DNA from: Palsa-1392 sp963819975
GTDB lineage: Bacteria; Verrucomicrobiota; Verrucomicrobiia; Chthoniobacterales; UBA10450
DNA: 64,000 bases
Assembly (NCBI GenBank): GCA_963819975.1
Contig: CAWFYE010000008.1
Span: 1-64,000, forward strand
Direction: 5' to 3'
In this document: positions 35,158 to 44,202 of the stretch, piece by piece
Layout: each line of letters begins with the position of its first letter
How positions within the stretch are numbered: position 1 is the stretch's first letter
Made by a program: the position numbers and the translations under genes
The notes under the pieces: generated by a model
The model's database searches: none
What the model was told of the DNA's origin: nothing
What the model saw: the letters and a program-made list of their open reading frames with translations, nothing else

Positions 35158-36024
35158 TCAGATCGAGCTACCGCTCCATTTCAGCTTTTGGCGAACGACG
35201 CTGAAGAAGGAAAGCTGCGGCATGACTGCCAAAGGGAGTGTTTTATCGGAGCGCCGGATCCGCACTGTCGCGCCAAATTCCAAGGGCACCGGGCTCCGAC
35301 CGTCGAGCGTGAGGAAGACCGGATAATCGGGCTCGCTCGCTTCGATTTCAATGACCGCGCTGTCTCCTACAATCACGGAGCGATTAGTGAGAACGTGCGG
35401 GCAAATGGGCGTGATGACGAAGACTGCCGATTGCGGCTCCAAGATCGGGCCGCCGGCTGAGAGCGAATAGGCGGTTGAACCGGTCGGCGTCGCCACGACG
35501 AGACCGTCGGCGTTGAACTCGGTGAGCGGTTCGCCGTTCACCCGCGTGCGGAGCCGGATGAGCCGCGAGATTTCGCCCCGGCTGATGACGGCGTCGTTCA
35601 GCGCGATCATGCGATGAGAAGTCTTGCCTGCTTTGACGATATCCACCGAGAGCAAGACCCGCTCGCTGAGCGCAAAATGGCCGCTCACGATCGACTCGAC
35701 CGCTTCCCGGTAAGCGGTGGAACTCAGGCAAGTGAGAAAGCCAAGCGAGCCGATGTTGATACCGAAGATCGGCTTGATCGTGTTCTCGAGTTTGCTGACG
35801 ACGTTGAGAATCGTGCCATCGCCGCCCAGAACGACGAGCAGGTCCGCCTCGGCGCCCAACTCTGCAATCGTGCGGCTGGGCTTCAGCCCGATCAACGCCG
35901 CCGTTTCCCGCTCCAGCAGCGTTTTTAATCCCGCACGCTCCAACGCGGCCTGAAGCTGCCGGACCAGGTCCGCCGCGCCAGTTTTCCCGGTATGAGCGAT
36001 CAGGCCGATGGTTTTCGGAGACAT
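35158..36024 (-). CDS. nadK: NAD kinase
   Basis: The 288-residue protein has the diacylglycerol-kinase-like fold: VVLGGDGTILNVV (GGDG motif), FGINIGSLGFLT, the NAD-binding FNADGLVVATPTGSTAYSLS and CPHVLTNRSVIV. It makes NADP from NAD and ATP or polyphosphate in the cytoplasm. Its start lies 25 bp inside the tlyA gene, so the two are translationally linked. The same gene order, tlyA then nadK, is common in bacteria. Confidence 0.94.
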   Translation of the reverse strand: MSPKTIGLIAHTGKTGAADLVRQLQAALERAGLKTLLERETAALIGLKPSRTIAELGAEADLLVVLGGDGTILNVVSKLENTIKPIFGINIGSLGFLTCLSSTAYREAVESIVSGHFALSERVLLSVDIVKAGKTSHRMIALNDAVISRGEISRLIRLRTRVNGEPLTEFNADGLVVATPTGSTAYSLSAGGPILEPQSAVFVITPICPHVLTNRSVIVGDSAVIEIEASEPDYPVFLTLDGRSPVPLEFGATVRIRRSDKTLPLAVMPQLSFFSVVRQKLKWSGSSI

Positions 36025-36740
36025 ATGAAAAATTCCTGGTTTCCGTCCGTGCCGGCGATACTGGAGGCGACCAAGCCTTCTACCCGGGCACCGATCGTTT
36101 GAGCAAACGCGACGATCTTCTGCTGCGCTTTCTCGTGCAACTCGGGCGAACGCACGATCCCTCCGCGGCTAACGTCTTCGCGGGCGAGTTCAAATTGCGG
36201 CTTGATCAACGCCAGGATCACACCCTCCGATGTGAGCAACTCAAAGGCGCTGGGCAAGATCAAAGTCAACGAGATGAAGGAAACGTCGATCACGCAGATC
36301 TCGATAGGAGCCGGTATTTCGGCGCGCGAGAGCCGCCGAGCGTTGACTTTTTCAAGGGTTACAACGCGTGCGTCGTCGCGAATCCTCCAAGCCAGTTGGC
36401 CGTGGCCGACGTCGACCGCAAACACCTTGCGCGCTCCACGCTGAAGCAGGCAGTCAGTAAAGCCGCCCGTCGAGGCGCCGATATCGAGCGCGATCTTGCC
36501 CTCGCACTCGATCCCGAAATGCTCAATTGCTCCCTCGAGCTTGATGCCGCCCCGACCGACATAGCGGTTGCGTGCGGCGACGGAGAGTTCATCTCCTTCC
36601 TGGACTGAATCTGACGCTTTCGCGGCAACCTGGCCGTCAATGCGGACTTCGCCGGCCATGATGGCAGCCTGCGCTTGATGTCGGCTTGGGAAAAGCCCGC
36701 GCTGGACGAGCGCCTGGTCGAGTCGAATCCCTTTTGCCAT
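36000..36740 (-). CDS. tlyA: TlyA-family rRNA 2'-O-methyltransferase (S4 + FtsJ-like)
   Basis: The 246-residue protein has an N-terminal S4 RNA-binding domain (RLDQALVQRGLFPSRHQAQA). An SAM methyltransferase domain follows, with ALDIGASTGGFTDCLLQRGA (motif I), VFAVDVGHGQLAW, ICVIDVSFISLTLIL and LIKPQFELAREDV. Family members methylate cytidines of 16S and 23S rRNA; the old hemolysin name is historical. The gene sits four bases after bioA and overlaps nadK by 25 bp. Confidence 0.9.
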   Translation of the reverse strand: MAKGIRLDQALVQRGLFPSRHQAQAAIMAGEVRIDGQVAAKASDSVQEGDELSVAARNRYVGRGGIKLEGAIEHFGIECEGKIALDIGASTGGFTDCLLQRGARKVFAVDVGHGQLAWRIRDDARVVTLEKVNARRLSRAEIPAPIEICVIDVSFISLTLILPSAFELLTSEGVILALIKPQFELAREDVSRGGIVRSPELHEKAQQKIVAFAQTIGARVEGLVASSIAGTDGNQEFFICLRKPSA

Positions 36741-36743
36741 AAC

Positions 36744-38048
36744 CTAGCCGGCCAATACGGGTGTTTCAGGCATATTACTATTTCGAGTAAGAACAATCTG
36801 AAGAGCTTCTTTTAGAGCAGTTAGCGATATTCTTAATTGGTCAGTCGAGATGATCAAAGGCGGCATGAAGGTGATCGTGTTCCGAATGTGTCGCGTGAGA
36901 AGACCGAGATCGCGTGCGACTTGGCAAACTTCAACCGCCATGCCTGCCGAGCCCATCAAGTCGATCGCGCCGATCATGCCATAAGACCGAACTTGCTGGA
37001 CACCACCGATTTGTAACAATTCGGCAAACCCTGTTCGGAGCGTCTCGACTTTCGGCGGCAGACTGGCAATCGTATTTTCAGTGCGGAAGACCTCAAGACT
37101 AGCCAGGGCGGCCGAGCAACCCAGCGCGTTACCGGTATAGCTATGGCCGTAGAACAAGGTTGACTCCGATTCGCGGCGCCCAAATGGCTCAAATACTTCA
37201 TGCGAAACGAGCGTAAGAGCCAAAGGTAAATAGCCACCCGTTAAACTTTTGGCGAAAACATATAAGTCCGGTTGAACATTCTCGTGTTCGCAGGCAAACA
37301 TTCGACCTGTCCTTCCAAAACCGGTCATGACTTCGTCTGCGATCAGAAGCGTTCCGACAGCGTCGCACCACTCGCGCAGACGCCGTAAGGCCCTTGGCGG
37401 CCAAATCTTCATCCCGGCAGCCCCCTGGACAATCGGCTCGATCACCACGGCCGCGATTTCGCCGGGATTCTCGAGCTTTTGCAGCTCCTCAATGCTTGCT
37501 ACGCGCTGAACCGGCATCTGGAAGCCCTCGATTTCGCCGCCAAACATCGCCGCCGCCCCCAAACTCGCCGCTCCGGCCGTGTCCCCGTGGTAAGCGTCGC
37601 GAAAAGAAACGAATACCCGGCGCTTCGATCCTTTCAGCTTCCAATATTGGCTGACGATCCGGAGCGCCGCCTCCATCCCGGTCGAGCCGTCGTCGGAGTA
37701 AAAGACCCGGCCAAATTTCTCCTGTGGAAACAGCTCCACGATTTCGCGCGCCAGTTGAATGGCCGGCGGGTTTGTGGTGCCAAGAAACGACGTATGCGCG
37801 ACGCGCTCGAGCTGCGCGCGGATCGCGGCGTTGATTCGTGGGTGGTTATGGCCGTGCACATTGGTCCAGATGGACGAATTGCCGTCGATGTATTCGCGCC
37901 CCCGGCTATCGCGCACGATTGCCCCCTCGCCGCCAACGAGAACGACGGGCTCGTGATCGGGCGCGCACCAGTCGCCCATCGAGGTAAAGGGATGCCAGAG
38001 GTAGCGCTTGTCGTCGGCCGCCAGCTGTTCGGTGTTCCAGCTATCCAT
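36744..38048 (-). CDS. bioA: Adenosylmethionine-8-amino-7-oxononanoate aminotransferase (biotin synthesis)
   Basis: The 434-residue class III aminotransferase begins WNTEQLAADDKRYLWHPFTS, the BioA-type start with the WHPFT motif. It has DGNSSIWTNVHGHNHP, FYSDDGSTGMEAALRIV, RDAYHGDTAGA, LLIADEVMTGFGRTGRMFAC and the PLP lysine in FAKSLTGGYLPLALT. It uses S-adenosylmethionine as amino donor to make 7,8-diaminopelargonate. No other bio gene is in the window. Its start overlaps a small upstream gene by eight bases. Confidence 0.92.
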   Translation of the reverse strand: MDSWNTEQLAADDKRYLWHPFTSMGDWCAPDHEPVVLVGGEGAIVRDSRGREYIDGNSSIWTNVHGHNHPRINAAIRAQLERVAHTSFLGTTNPPAIQLAREIVELFPQEKFGRVFYSDDGSTGMEAALRIVSQYWKLKGSKRRVFVSFRDAYHGDTAGAASLGAAAMFGGEIEGFQMPVQRVASIEELQKLENPGEIAAVVIEPIVQGAAGMKIWPPRALRRLREWCDAVGTLLIADEVMTGFGRTGRMFACEHENVQPDLYVFAKSLTGGYLPLALTLVSHEVFEPFGRRESESTLFYGHSYTGNALGCSAALASLEVFRTENTIASLPPKVETLRTGFAELLQIGGVQQVRSYGMIGAIDLMGSAGMAVEVCQVARDLGLLTRHIRNTITFMPPLIISTDQLRISLTALKEALQIVLTRNSNMPETPVLAG

Positions 38049-38301
38049 CGCGAGTCTGGTCGCGCAGCATTTTATCGACCGCCGCGAAATCTTCCGCCGA
38101 GGCGCGTCGCCGTTGGTATTTGCGGAAAATAATGTCGCGCAACTCGCGCAGATCTTCGATCAAAGGGATGTCGAAATAGGTCCACTTTTCCTCGTCATGG
38201 AATTTGGCCTGGAACTTCCAGTTCCCGCCAAACTTCGTCACGCGCACCTCGCGTTTCCTTCCGTCCTCATCTCGCAAGGTCCATATATGTTGACTGCGCA
38301 T
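38041..38301 (-). CDS. Small conserved-type hypothetical protein
   Basis: The 86-residue soluble, charged protein (QHIWTLRDEDGRKREVRVTK) has a predicted beta-rich N-terminal half and a helical C-terminal half (LRELRDIIFRKYQRRRASAE). No catalytic motif, signal peptide or membrane helix is present. It overlaps the bioA start by eight bases and is probably co-transcribed with bioA, tlyA and nadK. Function unknown. Confidence 0.6.
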   Translation of the reverse strand: MRSQHIWTLRDEDGRKREVRVTKFGGNWKFQAKFHDEEKWTYFDIPLIEDLRELRDIIFRKYQRRRASAEDFAAVDKMLRDQTRDG

Positions 38302-38327
38302 AGCGTCGGCTCCTTACATTAGCATCC

Positions 38328-39236
38328 TTGAAAGACGCGGCCAGACTCCTTCTTTATCTCGCCGGTGTCATTCTTCTTGGAGCACTGCTTGCTCCCCCAC
38401 TCTTTTGGTTCGGCCAGGTTGTTATCGCTCACGGCCTGTTGCCCAGCCTGGCGAAATTTGATTTTGAAAGCTATTTCCATCGCGCCCTGCTGATCGCGGC
38501 GATCGTCCTGCTTTGGCCGCTCTTTCGAGCCTTGCGGGTGCGGAGCTGGCGCGACCTGGGGCTGCAGAAAAATCCACGCGCCGGCACCGACCTCGGGATG
38601 GGATTCGCGATTGCAGCCATTCCCCTGCTCTGCTGCGGTGTGGTCCTCATCGTGCTCCATGTCTATTCACTGCGGCGGGGATTTCTCTGGCACAAAATGC
38701 CGGCCGTGCTGATCGCGGCCAGCATCGTGCCGATTCTCGAGGAATTGCTTTTCCGCGGCTTCATCCTCGGCGTGTTGCTGCGAAGTTTCTCGCGACTGGG
38801 TGCGCTTCTTCTTACGTCCGGGCTTTTTTCCATTGTCCATTTTCTGAAGGCGCCGGAGGCGACCACGCCTAACGACGCCGTCCGTTGGTACTCCGGTTTT
38901 GATTCGATCGCGCATTCCTTCGATCAATTCGGCGATCCGATGCTGCTCGCGGCCGGGTTCCTGACACTCTTCGCGATCGGTTGCATCCTGGCTGATGCCA
39001 GGCTCAGGACCGCCTCGCTCTGGCTCCCGATCGGCTTGCATGCCGGCTGGATTTTCGCCAATGGCACCTTCAGCAAGGCAGCCCATCGCGAAGCGCTCGT
39101 TCTCCCCTGGCTGGGGAAAGACTTGCTCGTCGGAATCGTGCCTCTTATTCTGGCGCTCGCTAGTTGGGCGCTAATGCGCCTCTGGGTGAAACATGCCGAC
39201 GCTCGCGCTCCGCAATCCCTTCCTCGGACTCGTTAG
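38328..39236 (+). CDS. CPBP-family intramembrane metalloprotease (CAAX/Abi-type)
   Basis: Starts at TTG 38328 (KDAARLLLYLAGVILLGALL). The 302-residue polytopic protein has the conserved motifs PILEELLFRGFILGVLL (Glu-Glu and Arg), a second motif FSIVHFLKAPE with His, and LPIGLHAGWIFANGTF with His and Asn. These form the glutamate/histidine active site of CPBP proteases. Bacterial members process prenylated-like substrates or bacteriocin-related peptides; the role here is unknown. Its 3' end overlaps comF by 44 bp. Confidence 0.85.
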   Translation: MKDAARLLLYLAGVILLGALLAPPLFWFGQVVIAHGLLPSLAKFDFESYFHRALLIAAIVLLWPLFRALRVRSWRDLGLQKNPRAGTDLGMGFAIAAIPLLCCGVVLIVLHVYSLRRGFLWHKMPAVLIAASIVPILEELLFRGFILGVLLRSFSRLGALLLTSGLFSIVHFLKAPEATTPNDAVRWYSGFDSIAHSFDQFGDPMLLAAGFLTLFAIGCILADARLRTASLWLPIGLHAGWIFANGTFSKAAHREALVLPWLGKDLLVGIVPLILALASWALMRLWVKHADARAPQSLPRTR

Positions 39237-39921
39237 TCTCATCTATCCCGCCTTCTGCGCGGCCTGCGCGCGAGCGATCGAGCCGCCGGAGAATCTTTGC
39301 GGTAGTTGTGCCGAGAAGGCGCCGCGAATTCGGGCGCCGTTCTGCGCCAAATGCTCGCAGCCTTTCCCGGGCGACATCACGGGCTCCTTTGTCTGCGCAA
39401 ACTGCGCCGATCGCGCGTTGCATTTCGACGCCGCTGTTTCCGCCTACCGAAGTCGTGCGGTGGTTCGTGAGTTGATTCATGATTTTAAGTACAATCGCAA
39501 AATCCATCTCCGCCATCAGCTCGGCCGCTGGCTGGCGGACGCGCTCGAAGATCCGCGCCTGGCCGACCGGCGTTTCGACTTTATCGCGGCGGTCCCGTTG
39601 CATCCAGCGCGGCAACGCGAGCGCGGCTTTAACCAGGCGGAGTTGCTGGCGTCCGCTCTCCATCGCCGGAGCGGGCTGCCCATGCGCAGTGTTTTGCAGC
39701 GGACGCGCTACACCACAACCCAGACTCAATTCGACCGGAGCGAGCGGATGGAAAATCTCCGGGGTGCCTTCCGTTTACGCCGCGGCAGCAACGTGCAAGG
39801 TTTGCGGATGTTGTTAGTCGACGACGTCCTGACCACCGGTTCGACTTTGAGCGAATGCGCCTCTGTCTTACGCGAAGCGGGCGCTCTCTCGGTTCACGCG
39901 GCGACCGTCGCCCGCGGCTAA
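39193..39921 (+). CDS. comF: ComF-family phosphoribosyltransferase-like protein
   Basis: The 242-residue protein has an N-terminal double zinc-finger region (CAACARA, CGSCAEK, CAKCSQP, CANCADR) and a C-terminal phosphoribosyltransferase fold. The fold shows AAVPLHPARQRERGFNQAE and the PRPP loop MLLVDDVLTTGSTLSE. In competent bacteria ComF is needed for natural transformation, but the family is widespread and the role here is unproven. It is relevant because the window carries a dense, uptake-signal-like word. It overlaps the protease gene upstream and sits three bases before accD. Confidence 0.85.
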   Translation: MPTLALRNPFLGLVSLIYPAFCAACARAIEPPENLCGSCAEKAPRIRAPFCAKCSQPFPGDITGSFVCANCADRALHFDAAVSAYRSRAVVRELIHDFKYNRKIHLRHQLGRWLADALEDPRLADRRFDFIAAVPLHPARQRERGFNQAELLASALHRRSGLPMRSVLQRTRYTTTQTQFDRSERMENLRGAFRLRRGSNVQGLRMLLVDDVLTTGSTLSECASVLREAGALSVHAATVARG

Positions 39922-39924
39922 GCC

Positions 39925-40770
39925 ATGGCTATTTTCAAAAAACCAGCCCTCCGTACGGATAATCGCAAGAAGCGTGAGATGCCGCAGGGTCTCTGGCAAA
40001 AGTGTCCCGGTTGCGGCGAGGTGGTGCACGAAATCGAGCTCTCGGAAAACGATCGTGTCTGTCCACGCTGCGAATATCACTTCACGATGTCGGCCAAGGA
40101 GCGGATCGCGAACCTTTGCGACCCGGACAGTTTCGTCGAACTCGACAGCCAGCTGACTTCGATCGACACCCTCAAGTTTCAGGGTATGGCGAGTTACAAG
40201 GATCGCCTTCGCAAATACCAGGACAGCACCGGACTGGTCGACGCCGTCCTGAGCGGACACGCGCTTGTCGAAGGCTACAAAGTCGCCATTGCGGTGATGG
40301 ATTTCAGCTTTCTCGCTGCCACCATGGGTTCGGTCGCGGGCGAGCGTATCACGCGCGTGATCGAGTATGGAACGGCGCAACGTTGTGGCGTGATCATCGT
40401 TGCCGCCTCGGGTGGTGCGCGCATGTATGAAGGCATGCTCAGCCTCATGCAGATGGCGAAAACGAGCGGCGCTCTTGCATTGCACGCCAGACAAAAACTA
40501 CCGTTCATCTCCGTCCTCACCAACCCGACCACGGCGGGTGTCATGGCCAGCTTCGCGTCGTTAGGCGACATCATCATCGCGGAGCCGAAAGCGATGGTTG
40601 GCTTCGCCGGCCCGCGCGTGATCAAGGAAACGACGCACCAGGATCTGCCCGAGCGATTCCAGACCGCGGAATTTCTCGAGGAACACGGGCTGATTGATCT
40701 CATCGTGCATCGCAAGGCTCTGCGCGCGCAGCTCGCGCAACTTCTCGCCTGCTTCTCCGCCACGCATTGA
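39925..40770 (+). CDS. accD: Acetyl-CoA carboxylase carboxyltransferase subunit beta
   Basis: The 281-residue protein has the N-terminal Cys4 zinc ribbon (WQKCPGCGEVVHE and RVCPRCEYHF). Carboxyltransferase motifs follow: GFSAYKDR-like GMASYKDRLRKYQ, MDFSFLAATMGSVAGERITR, VAASGGARMYEGMLSLMQMA and ASFASLGDIIIAEPKAMVGF. It joins AccA to transfer carboxyl from biotin to acetyl-CoA, the first step of fatty-acid synthesis. Its stop overlaps the folC start, the usual accD-folC arrangement. Confidence 0.95.
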   Translation: MAIFKKPALRTDNRKKREMPQGLWQKCPGCGEVVHEIELSENDRVCPRCEYHFTMSAKERIANLCDPDSFVELDSQLTSIDTLKFQGMASYKDRLRKYQDSTGLVDAVLSGHALVEGYKVAIAVMDFSFLAATMGSVAGERITRVIEYGTAQRCGVIIVAASGGARMYEGMLSLMQMAKTSGALALHARQKLPFISVLTNPTTAGVMASFASLGDIIIAEPKAMVGFAGPRVIKETTHQDLPERFQTAEFLEEHGLIDLIVHRKALRAQLAQLLACFSATH

Positions 40771-42017
40771 ATGTGACCGAGCCCACCGGGCCGCGAAATT
40801 CATACCAGGAAGCGATCGCCTGGCTTTTCGGCACCCAGCGTTTCGGAATCAAGCTCGGCCTCGAGAACACGCACCGGCTTTTCACCGCGCTCGATCTGCC
40901 CGCGCCTAACGAGCGGATCATCCACGTCGCAGGCACGAACGGGAAAGGCTCCGTCTGCGCGCTCCTCGATTCCGTCTGCCGCGCAGCCGGCTACCGCACC
41001 GCGCTCTTTACTTCGCCTCATCTCGTGACCTTTCGGGAACGAATCCAGGTGAATGGCGAAATGATCTCCGAAGATTCCGTGGCTCGTGGCCTAACGAAGA
41101 TTCGCAGACTGATCGCGAACTGGGACCCGCACCCGACTTTCTTTGAAATCACGACTGCGCTCGCGCTCGATTATTTTCGCGAAGAGCAAACCGAGATCGT
41201 TCTTCTCGAGACTGGGATGGGCGGAAGACTCGACGCGACCAACGCTGTCCAACCCGTCGTCTCCGTCCTCACCCCGATCGATTTCGATCACCAAAAATGG
41301 CTCGGCGCGAGTCTGACCGAGATCGCGCGCGAGAAAGCCGGTATCATCAAACCGGGTGTGCCGGTCGTTTCCGCGCTTCAGCCGCCCGACGCCGAGCGCG
41401 TTATCCGCGAGCGGGCAGACGCATTGGGCGCGCCGCTTGATTTCGTTAGGCAGCCATTCGAGCGCCTCCCGATCGGGCTCCACGGTGCGCACCAAAAACA
41501 GAACGCCGCGCTTGCCCTCTCCGCGCTGCACACTGCGAGAATCGAAGTCGCGGACGGCGCGATTGCACGCGGCCTCGCCACCGTCGACTGGCCGGCGCGT
41601 TTCCAGCGCTGGGAAGAGCGCACAATCATCGACGGCGCGCATAATCCCGCCGGCGCCGATATTCTCGCTCGGACCTGGCGCGAAATTTTCGGCGATCAGC
41701 GAGCGACCGTGATCGTCGCCATCCTGCAGGAAAAGGATGCCGCTGGAATATGCCGGGCGCTTGCGCCAATTGCGCGCCGCTGGTTGCTGCCCCCGATCCG
41801 CAGCGCGCGCGCCCTCCGGCCGGAGGAACTTCGCCTAACGATACGGGACCAGCACCCCAACACGCCGGTCGCCGTCATGGCCTCCTTCGGCGACGCGTGG
41901 GAAGAAGCGCAGCACGACGCGGCACCCATCCTGATGACCGGGTCGCTCCATTTCGCCGGCGAAGCGCTCGCCTTCCTCCGCGGCCAACCGGCCGCGTTTG
42001 AAGAGTGCCTCCAGTAG
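40767..42017 (+). CDS. folC: Folylpolyglutamate synthase/dihydrofolate synthase
   Basis: TTG 40767 overlaps the accD stop (TTGA); a GTG at 40773 is the alternative. The 416-residue Mur-ligase-like protein has HVAGTNGKGSVCALLDSV (P-loop), FTSPHLVTFRERIQVNGEMI, LLETGMGGRLDATNAVQPVV, TPIDFDHQKWLG and a C-terminal RFQRWEERTIIDGAHNPAGA. It adds glutamate to dihydropteroate or folate. It carries four copies of the CCTAACGA word, the most of any gene here, in both orientations. Confidence 0.94.
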   Translation: MNVTEPTGPRNSYQEAIAWLFGTQRFGIKLGLENTHRLFTALDLPAPNERIIHVAGTNGKGSVCALLDSVCRAAGYRTALFTSPHLVTFRERIQVNGEMISEDSVARGLTKIRRLIANWDPHPTFFEITTALALDYFREEQTEIVLLETGMGGRLDATNAVQPVVSVLTPIDFDHQKWLGASLTEIAREKAGIIKPGVPVVSALQPPDAERVIRERADALGAPLDFVRQPFERLPIGLHGAHQKQNAALALSALHTARIEVADGAIARGLATVDWPARFQRWEERTIIDGAHNPAGADILARTWREIFGDQRATVIVAILQEKDAAGICRALAPIARRWLLPPIRSARALRPEELRLTIRDQHPNTPVAVMASFGDAWEEAQHDAAPILMTGSLHFAGEALAFLRGQPAAFEECLQ

Positions 42018-42091
42018 GGAATTCCCGCAGCGCAGCACGCGTTCACTTTCGCTTGTCGGGGAAAGCGCGGGCGTTAAGAATCAATCCCGAG

Positions 42092-42610
42092 ATGAAATTC
42101 CTGTTCCGCACCGCGCCCCTCTTGCTGGTCGCCGCTTGCCTTGCCGGCGGGATTGGCGACAGCAGCGCCGAGGAGGAGAAAAAAGTCGAATTCCAAGGCA
42201 CCGTCTCGGCCGTTGATCTGGAGGCGAAAACCATAACGATGCGCGCCCGCCGGAAAGACTTCGTTTTCCAGATCGACCCGCAGCGCTGCAATGTCGTCAA
42301 AGATGGCCGCTACCCGTTTATCCCGGGCGCGCAGACGCCCGCCCTGCGCAGCGCCAAGGTCGGCGACTCTGTCGTCGGCACGCTCGTCGTCGAGCACGGC
42401 GCGCCCGTTGTGACCGATCTCTACCTCACCACCAAACCCGAGCCCGGCGAGCGTTTGAAAGACAAGCCCGGCTTCATCACCAGTCCATATCATTTCATCA
42501 GCCCGCTCAGCCACACCACCATCGGCCACGGCGCGATCGACGTGCGCGGTTATCAACGCGGCACGATGTTGGTGGACGAAACGACCGGTAAAATCTTCCT
42601 TGTCCCCTAA
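42092..42610 (+). CDS. Exported hypothetical protein
   Basis: ATG 42092 (MKFLFRTAPLLLVAACLAGG) gives 172 residues with a signal peptide ending near DSSAEEE. The mature part begins VEFQGTVSAVDLEAKTITMR, an OB-like beta segment used in small secreted or metal-binding proteins. The C-terminus has YHFISPLSHTTIGHGAIDVR and RGTMLVDETTGKIFLVP. No catalytic motif is recognised. Its TAA stop is part of a CCTAACGA word (42606-42613). The 17 bp to the convergent peptidase gene form a weak A/T-rich hairpin. Confidence 0.65.
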   Translation: MKFLFRTAPLLLVAACLAGGIGDSSAEEEKKVEFQGTVSAVDLEAKTITMRARRKDFVFQIDPQRCNVVKDGRYPFIPGAQTPALRSAKVGDSVVGTLVVEHGAPVVTDLYLTTKPEPGERLKDKPGFITSPYHFISPLSHTTIGHGAIDVRGYQRGTMLVDETTGKIFLVP

Positions 42611-42627
42611 CGAACGCCAAAAAAAGG

Positions 42628-44202
42628 TTAGTTTTTCTGCTGGCGACGGACGAGAAAATCGAAGAGCGGCCAGCCGGTTGCGAGGAGCAGCGAAAGCAGG
42701 AGGGCGGTCGCGCCGAGGGAGGCGAAGTTCAGGCCGAGGTTGACGAAGAAAAGATATGCCAGCGGCGCGAGCAGGATGAGCACCGGCAGCGCGGCCAGCA
42801 ATCCCCAACCGGCGCGGCTCGCCGGCGTGTTCGCCCGCAAACCGAGGAACAGACTCGCCGCCCCCAGCAGGGCCGGCAATTGCAAGACATAGCTGCCGCC
42901 GGGCAGCAGGTAGAGAGTAAGCGTGGCCACGAACGCAACAACGAGGAGCAATCCGCCGGAGAGATTCGCGGCGCCGAGTTTGCCGCCCAACCAACGCAGG
43001 AGCAGTATGCCAATCACCAAACCAATCCCAACTAGGCCGGCGAAGAAGAGCAGATTACCGGTCGTATCGCCCACCCCTAACGAGCTACCGAGGACGAGCC
43101 GAAGGCCGCTCCGGGCCAGCGACATGCCGCCAGCAACGAAGAGCAGGAGAAGGAAAAAAGCGCCCAGACTAACGAGACTCACCCCCAGTTTTTCGCGCCC
43201 GCCGCGGAAGGCGAAAAAGAGCAGAGCAAAGGTGGCCACGGCCAGAATCCAGCCAACCCAGATCGGATAGACGAGAAGCCAGCGCCCAACCCAATTGAAG
43301 TAAATGCAATCCGGCGCGCGCACATTAGTGAGCCGGAGCGCGCCGAAGCGCCGCGCCAGCGCGAGGGTGTTCATGCCCATGTGCTGCACGCTGCGCGGGT
43401 CGAGATCGGCAATGTTGTCGGCGGCGGTATGATAATCGCGCACGGCCCCGGTAAAGGCGAAGTTCAAGGCGCCGACGCCGCTTTTCTTCAGCTCGGTCAG
43501 GTCGGTGTCGTTAGGCATGAGCCGATAGATCGCATACATGAGCGAGGAGGCCGTCGGATAGGGCGCGACGCGGGCAAACTCGTGGATGAGCCAGCCGTTT
43601 TGTTCGCTCGTCTCGAACATGAGGGCCGGCCCGGAGCTGCCGCGCGCTTCCAGGTTCACTACCACCCCGACGCGGCGGCCAAGCTCCGGATGATCGGCCA
43701 CATACCCGGCTGCGCCTAACAAACCCGCCTCTTCGCCATCGGTGAAGAGAACGAGGAGATCGTTTTGCAGCGGCGGCCCGGCGCGAAGGGCGCGGATGGT
43801 TTCCAAAATGGAGACGACGCCGGCGCCGTCATCTGCCGCGCCCGGGCCCGCCGGAACGGAATCGTAATGCGCCACCAGCATGACGGCGCGCTGGTTGGCG
43901 GCGCCGGGCAAGTTGGCGACGATGTTTTGCACTTGAGCCCGGCGCCCGGTCGTTTCCTCGACCTGCACGGTGAGGCCGAGGCCGCGCAGCGTGGAGACCA
44001 AATAGGCGCGCACCTTTTCATTCTGCGGCGATCCGACCGGGTGCGGGCGGGTAGCGAAGTGTGCTAAATGCGCGATCGCCCGCGCCGCTGAGAATTGATC
44101 AGGCGGCGCCTCGGGCCCGAGCGCGGCCGGAGGTCTGATGCCGAAAAGCCCAATCGCCGCCGCGAGGACGAGGGCGAACCAAAAAGCGACTCGCAAAATC
44201 AA
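42628..44202 (-). CDS. M28-family metallopeptidase with C-terminal membrane domain
   Basis: The 524-residue protein has an N-terminal hydrophobic segment (LRVAFWFALVLAAAIGLFGI). The Peptidase_M28 domain has zinc ligands in MLVAHYDSVPAGPG (His, Asp), GAADDGAGVV, FTDGEEAGLLGAAGYV (catalytic Glu pair) and LTELKKSGVGALNFAF with the later YHTAADN. The C-terminal 220 residues hold six or more membrane helices. The layout matches Fxna/ERMP1-like peptidases. It probably cleaves N-terminal residues of peptides outside the cytoplasm. It overlaps metG by four bases. Confidence 0.88.
   Translation of the reverse strand: MILRVAFWFALVLAAAIGLFGIRPPAALGPEAPPDQFSAARAIAHLAHFATRPHPVGSPQNEKVRAYLVSTLRGLGLTVQVEETTGRRAQVQNIVANLPGAANQRAVMLVAHYDSVPAGPGAADDGAGVVSILETIRALRAGPPLQNDLLVLFTDGEEAGLLGAAGYVADHPELGRRVGVVVNLEARGSSGPALMFETSEQNGWLIHEFARVAPYPTASSLMYAIYRLMPNDTDLTELKKSGVGALNFAFTGAVRDYHTAADNIADLDPRSVQHMGMNTLALARRFGALRLTNVRAPDCIYFNWVGRWLLVYPIWVGWILAVATFALLFFAFRGGREKLGVSLVSLGAFFLLLLFVAGGMSLARSGLRLVLGSSLGVGDTTGNLLFFAGLVGIGLVIGILLLRWLGGKLGAANLSGGLLLVVAFVATLTLYLLPGGSYVLQLPALLGAASLFLGLRANTPASRAGWGLLAALPVLILLAPLAYLFFVNLGLNFASLGATALLLSLLLATGWPLFDFLVRRQQKN

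Noticed and set aside
39193..39921. Taking the comF-like gene as proof that CCTAACGA is a DNA-uptake sequence
   Set aside because: ComF-like phosphoribosyltransferases occur in many bacteria not known to be competent, and no pilus or ComEC gene is visible here.
42605..42627. Rho-independent terminator between the convergent genes at 42.6 kb
   Set aside because: The A-run and T-run could pair around GGTTA, but the stem is A/T-rich with weak GC closure, so it is not listed as a terminator.
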